64,000 nt of DNA, from positions 46,219 through 110,218 of the forward strand of contig CBDCIT010000015.1 of NCBI GenBank assembly GCA_965217615.1, in the 5' to 3' direction. This DNA comes from CAVOAK01 sp965217615. Its GTDB lineage: Bacteria; Pseudomonadota; Alphaproteobacteria; UBA8366; CAVOAK01. The notes below the pieces were generated by a model, which was given only the letters and a program-made list of their open reading frames with translations, had not been told where the DNA came from and searched no databases. Shown here one piece after another: positions 63,806 to 64,000 of the stretch (the stretch's first letter is position 1; the number at the start of each line of letters is the position of its first letter). The position numbers and the translations under genes were made by a program.

Positions 63806-64000
63806 TTTCGAAGCGGGCAATACTTAAGAAAAAGAATCCCTTCAAACGAAACTAAAAATAATAGTATCAATTTGATATAGCGCATATTGAATCTCATATC
63901 TCGAGTAATAATTTTCCATAATATACATTATACGACAAACAAGATTGCGCTTATGCTCCGGATCCAGAGGTAATTCCAGCGCATATTTATGAAAAATTAT
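63806..64000. other. AT-rich region after tatD
   Basis: The last ~150 bases are strikingly AT-rich (for example TAATAATAGTATCAATTTG) compared with the GC-rich rest of the window and contain no frame I can support. It may be an intergenic region, a promoter area for the next gene, or the start of a transferred segment beyond the window. Confidence 0.5.

Noticed and set aside
1..64000. CRISPR array, prophage or conjugative module
   Set aside because: No regularly spaced direct repeats, Cas, phage structural or transfer genes were seen; the repeats found are IS ends and copies.

Overview
The window looks like a chromosome segment from an alphaproteobacterium, probably Rhodospirillales-like. The strongest evidence is the block at 56.3-63.8 kb (mltB-like, rlpA, dacA, tmk, holB, metG, tatD), a gene order typical of that class, together with a Mg-type HemB and moderately high GC. 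The most striking property is the load of insertion sequences. IS66, IS5/IS1182-type (three copies), IS5-type (fragment), ISAs1-type, IS21 (two copies) and IS1380 elements fill more than a quarter of the window. Most sit inside coding genes, and removing the element plus one target-site copy restores the reading frame. That implies a recent IS expansion with many freshly broken genes.

Layout. 0-1.5 kb: the right end of an IS66-family element whose transposase overlaps a DUF4338 (DruA-family) passenger gene. 1.5-11 kb: threonine ammonia-lyase, an ornithine-decarboxylase-like enzyme, a GNAT acetyltransferase split by an IS, a YheT-like hydrolase, hemB, an EamA exporter and glutaryl-CoA dehydrogenase. 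11-22 kb: a decayed IS, a truncated GMC oxidoreductase and its Tat-exported partner, the latter broken by a DUF4338-ISAs1 fusion element with an A_AAA_AAG frameshift site, a transglutaminase-like protein, an O-antigen-ligase-like gene split by an IS66 element that carries an adenine DNA methyltransferase, and a metallo-beta-lactamase-fold protein. 22-31 kb: IS5 fragment, IS21 copy A, a TTC38-like TPR protein, a cupin, a small secreted protein, IS1380 and a Rieske-domain protein. 31-42 kb: DUF1993, a small internally duplicated protein, hisC-like, enoyl-CoA hydratase, a SucCD-like CoA ligase, a flavin-type oxidase, a MAPEG pseudogene, tRNA-Ser(UGA), a cold-shock protein, a sulfotransferase pseudogene and 2-oxoacid:ferredoxin oxidoreductase (korAB). 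42-45.5 kb: an Ldh2-family dehydrogenase split by an IS, overlapping an alpha/beta hydrolase. 45.6-52.4 kb: a BNR-repeat gene broken by a four-level nest (BNR gene > IS21 > a TIR-bounded non-autonomous element > IS66-methyltransferase element). 52.4-56.2 kb: methyltransferase, amidohydrolase and Rieske oxygenase. 56.3-63.8 kb: the cell-wall/replication/translation operon.

The best candidates for something new are: (1) the IS66 element with a translationally coupled D12-class adenine methyltransferase, in two near-identical copies with perfect 8-bp target duplications; (2) DUF4338/DruA-family proteins attached to two unrelated transposase families in one window; (3) a TIR-bounded element of about 0.9 kb that encodes no transposase but holds a hairpin-rich 300-nt segment and a passenger gene. 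All three are described from sequence reading only; no database search was possible.
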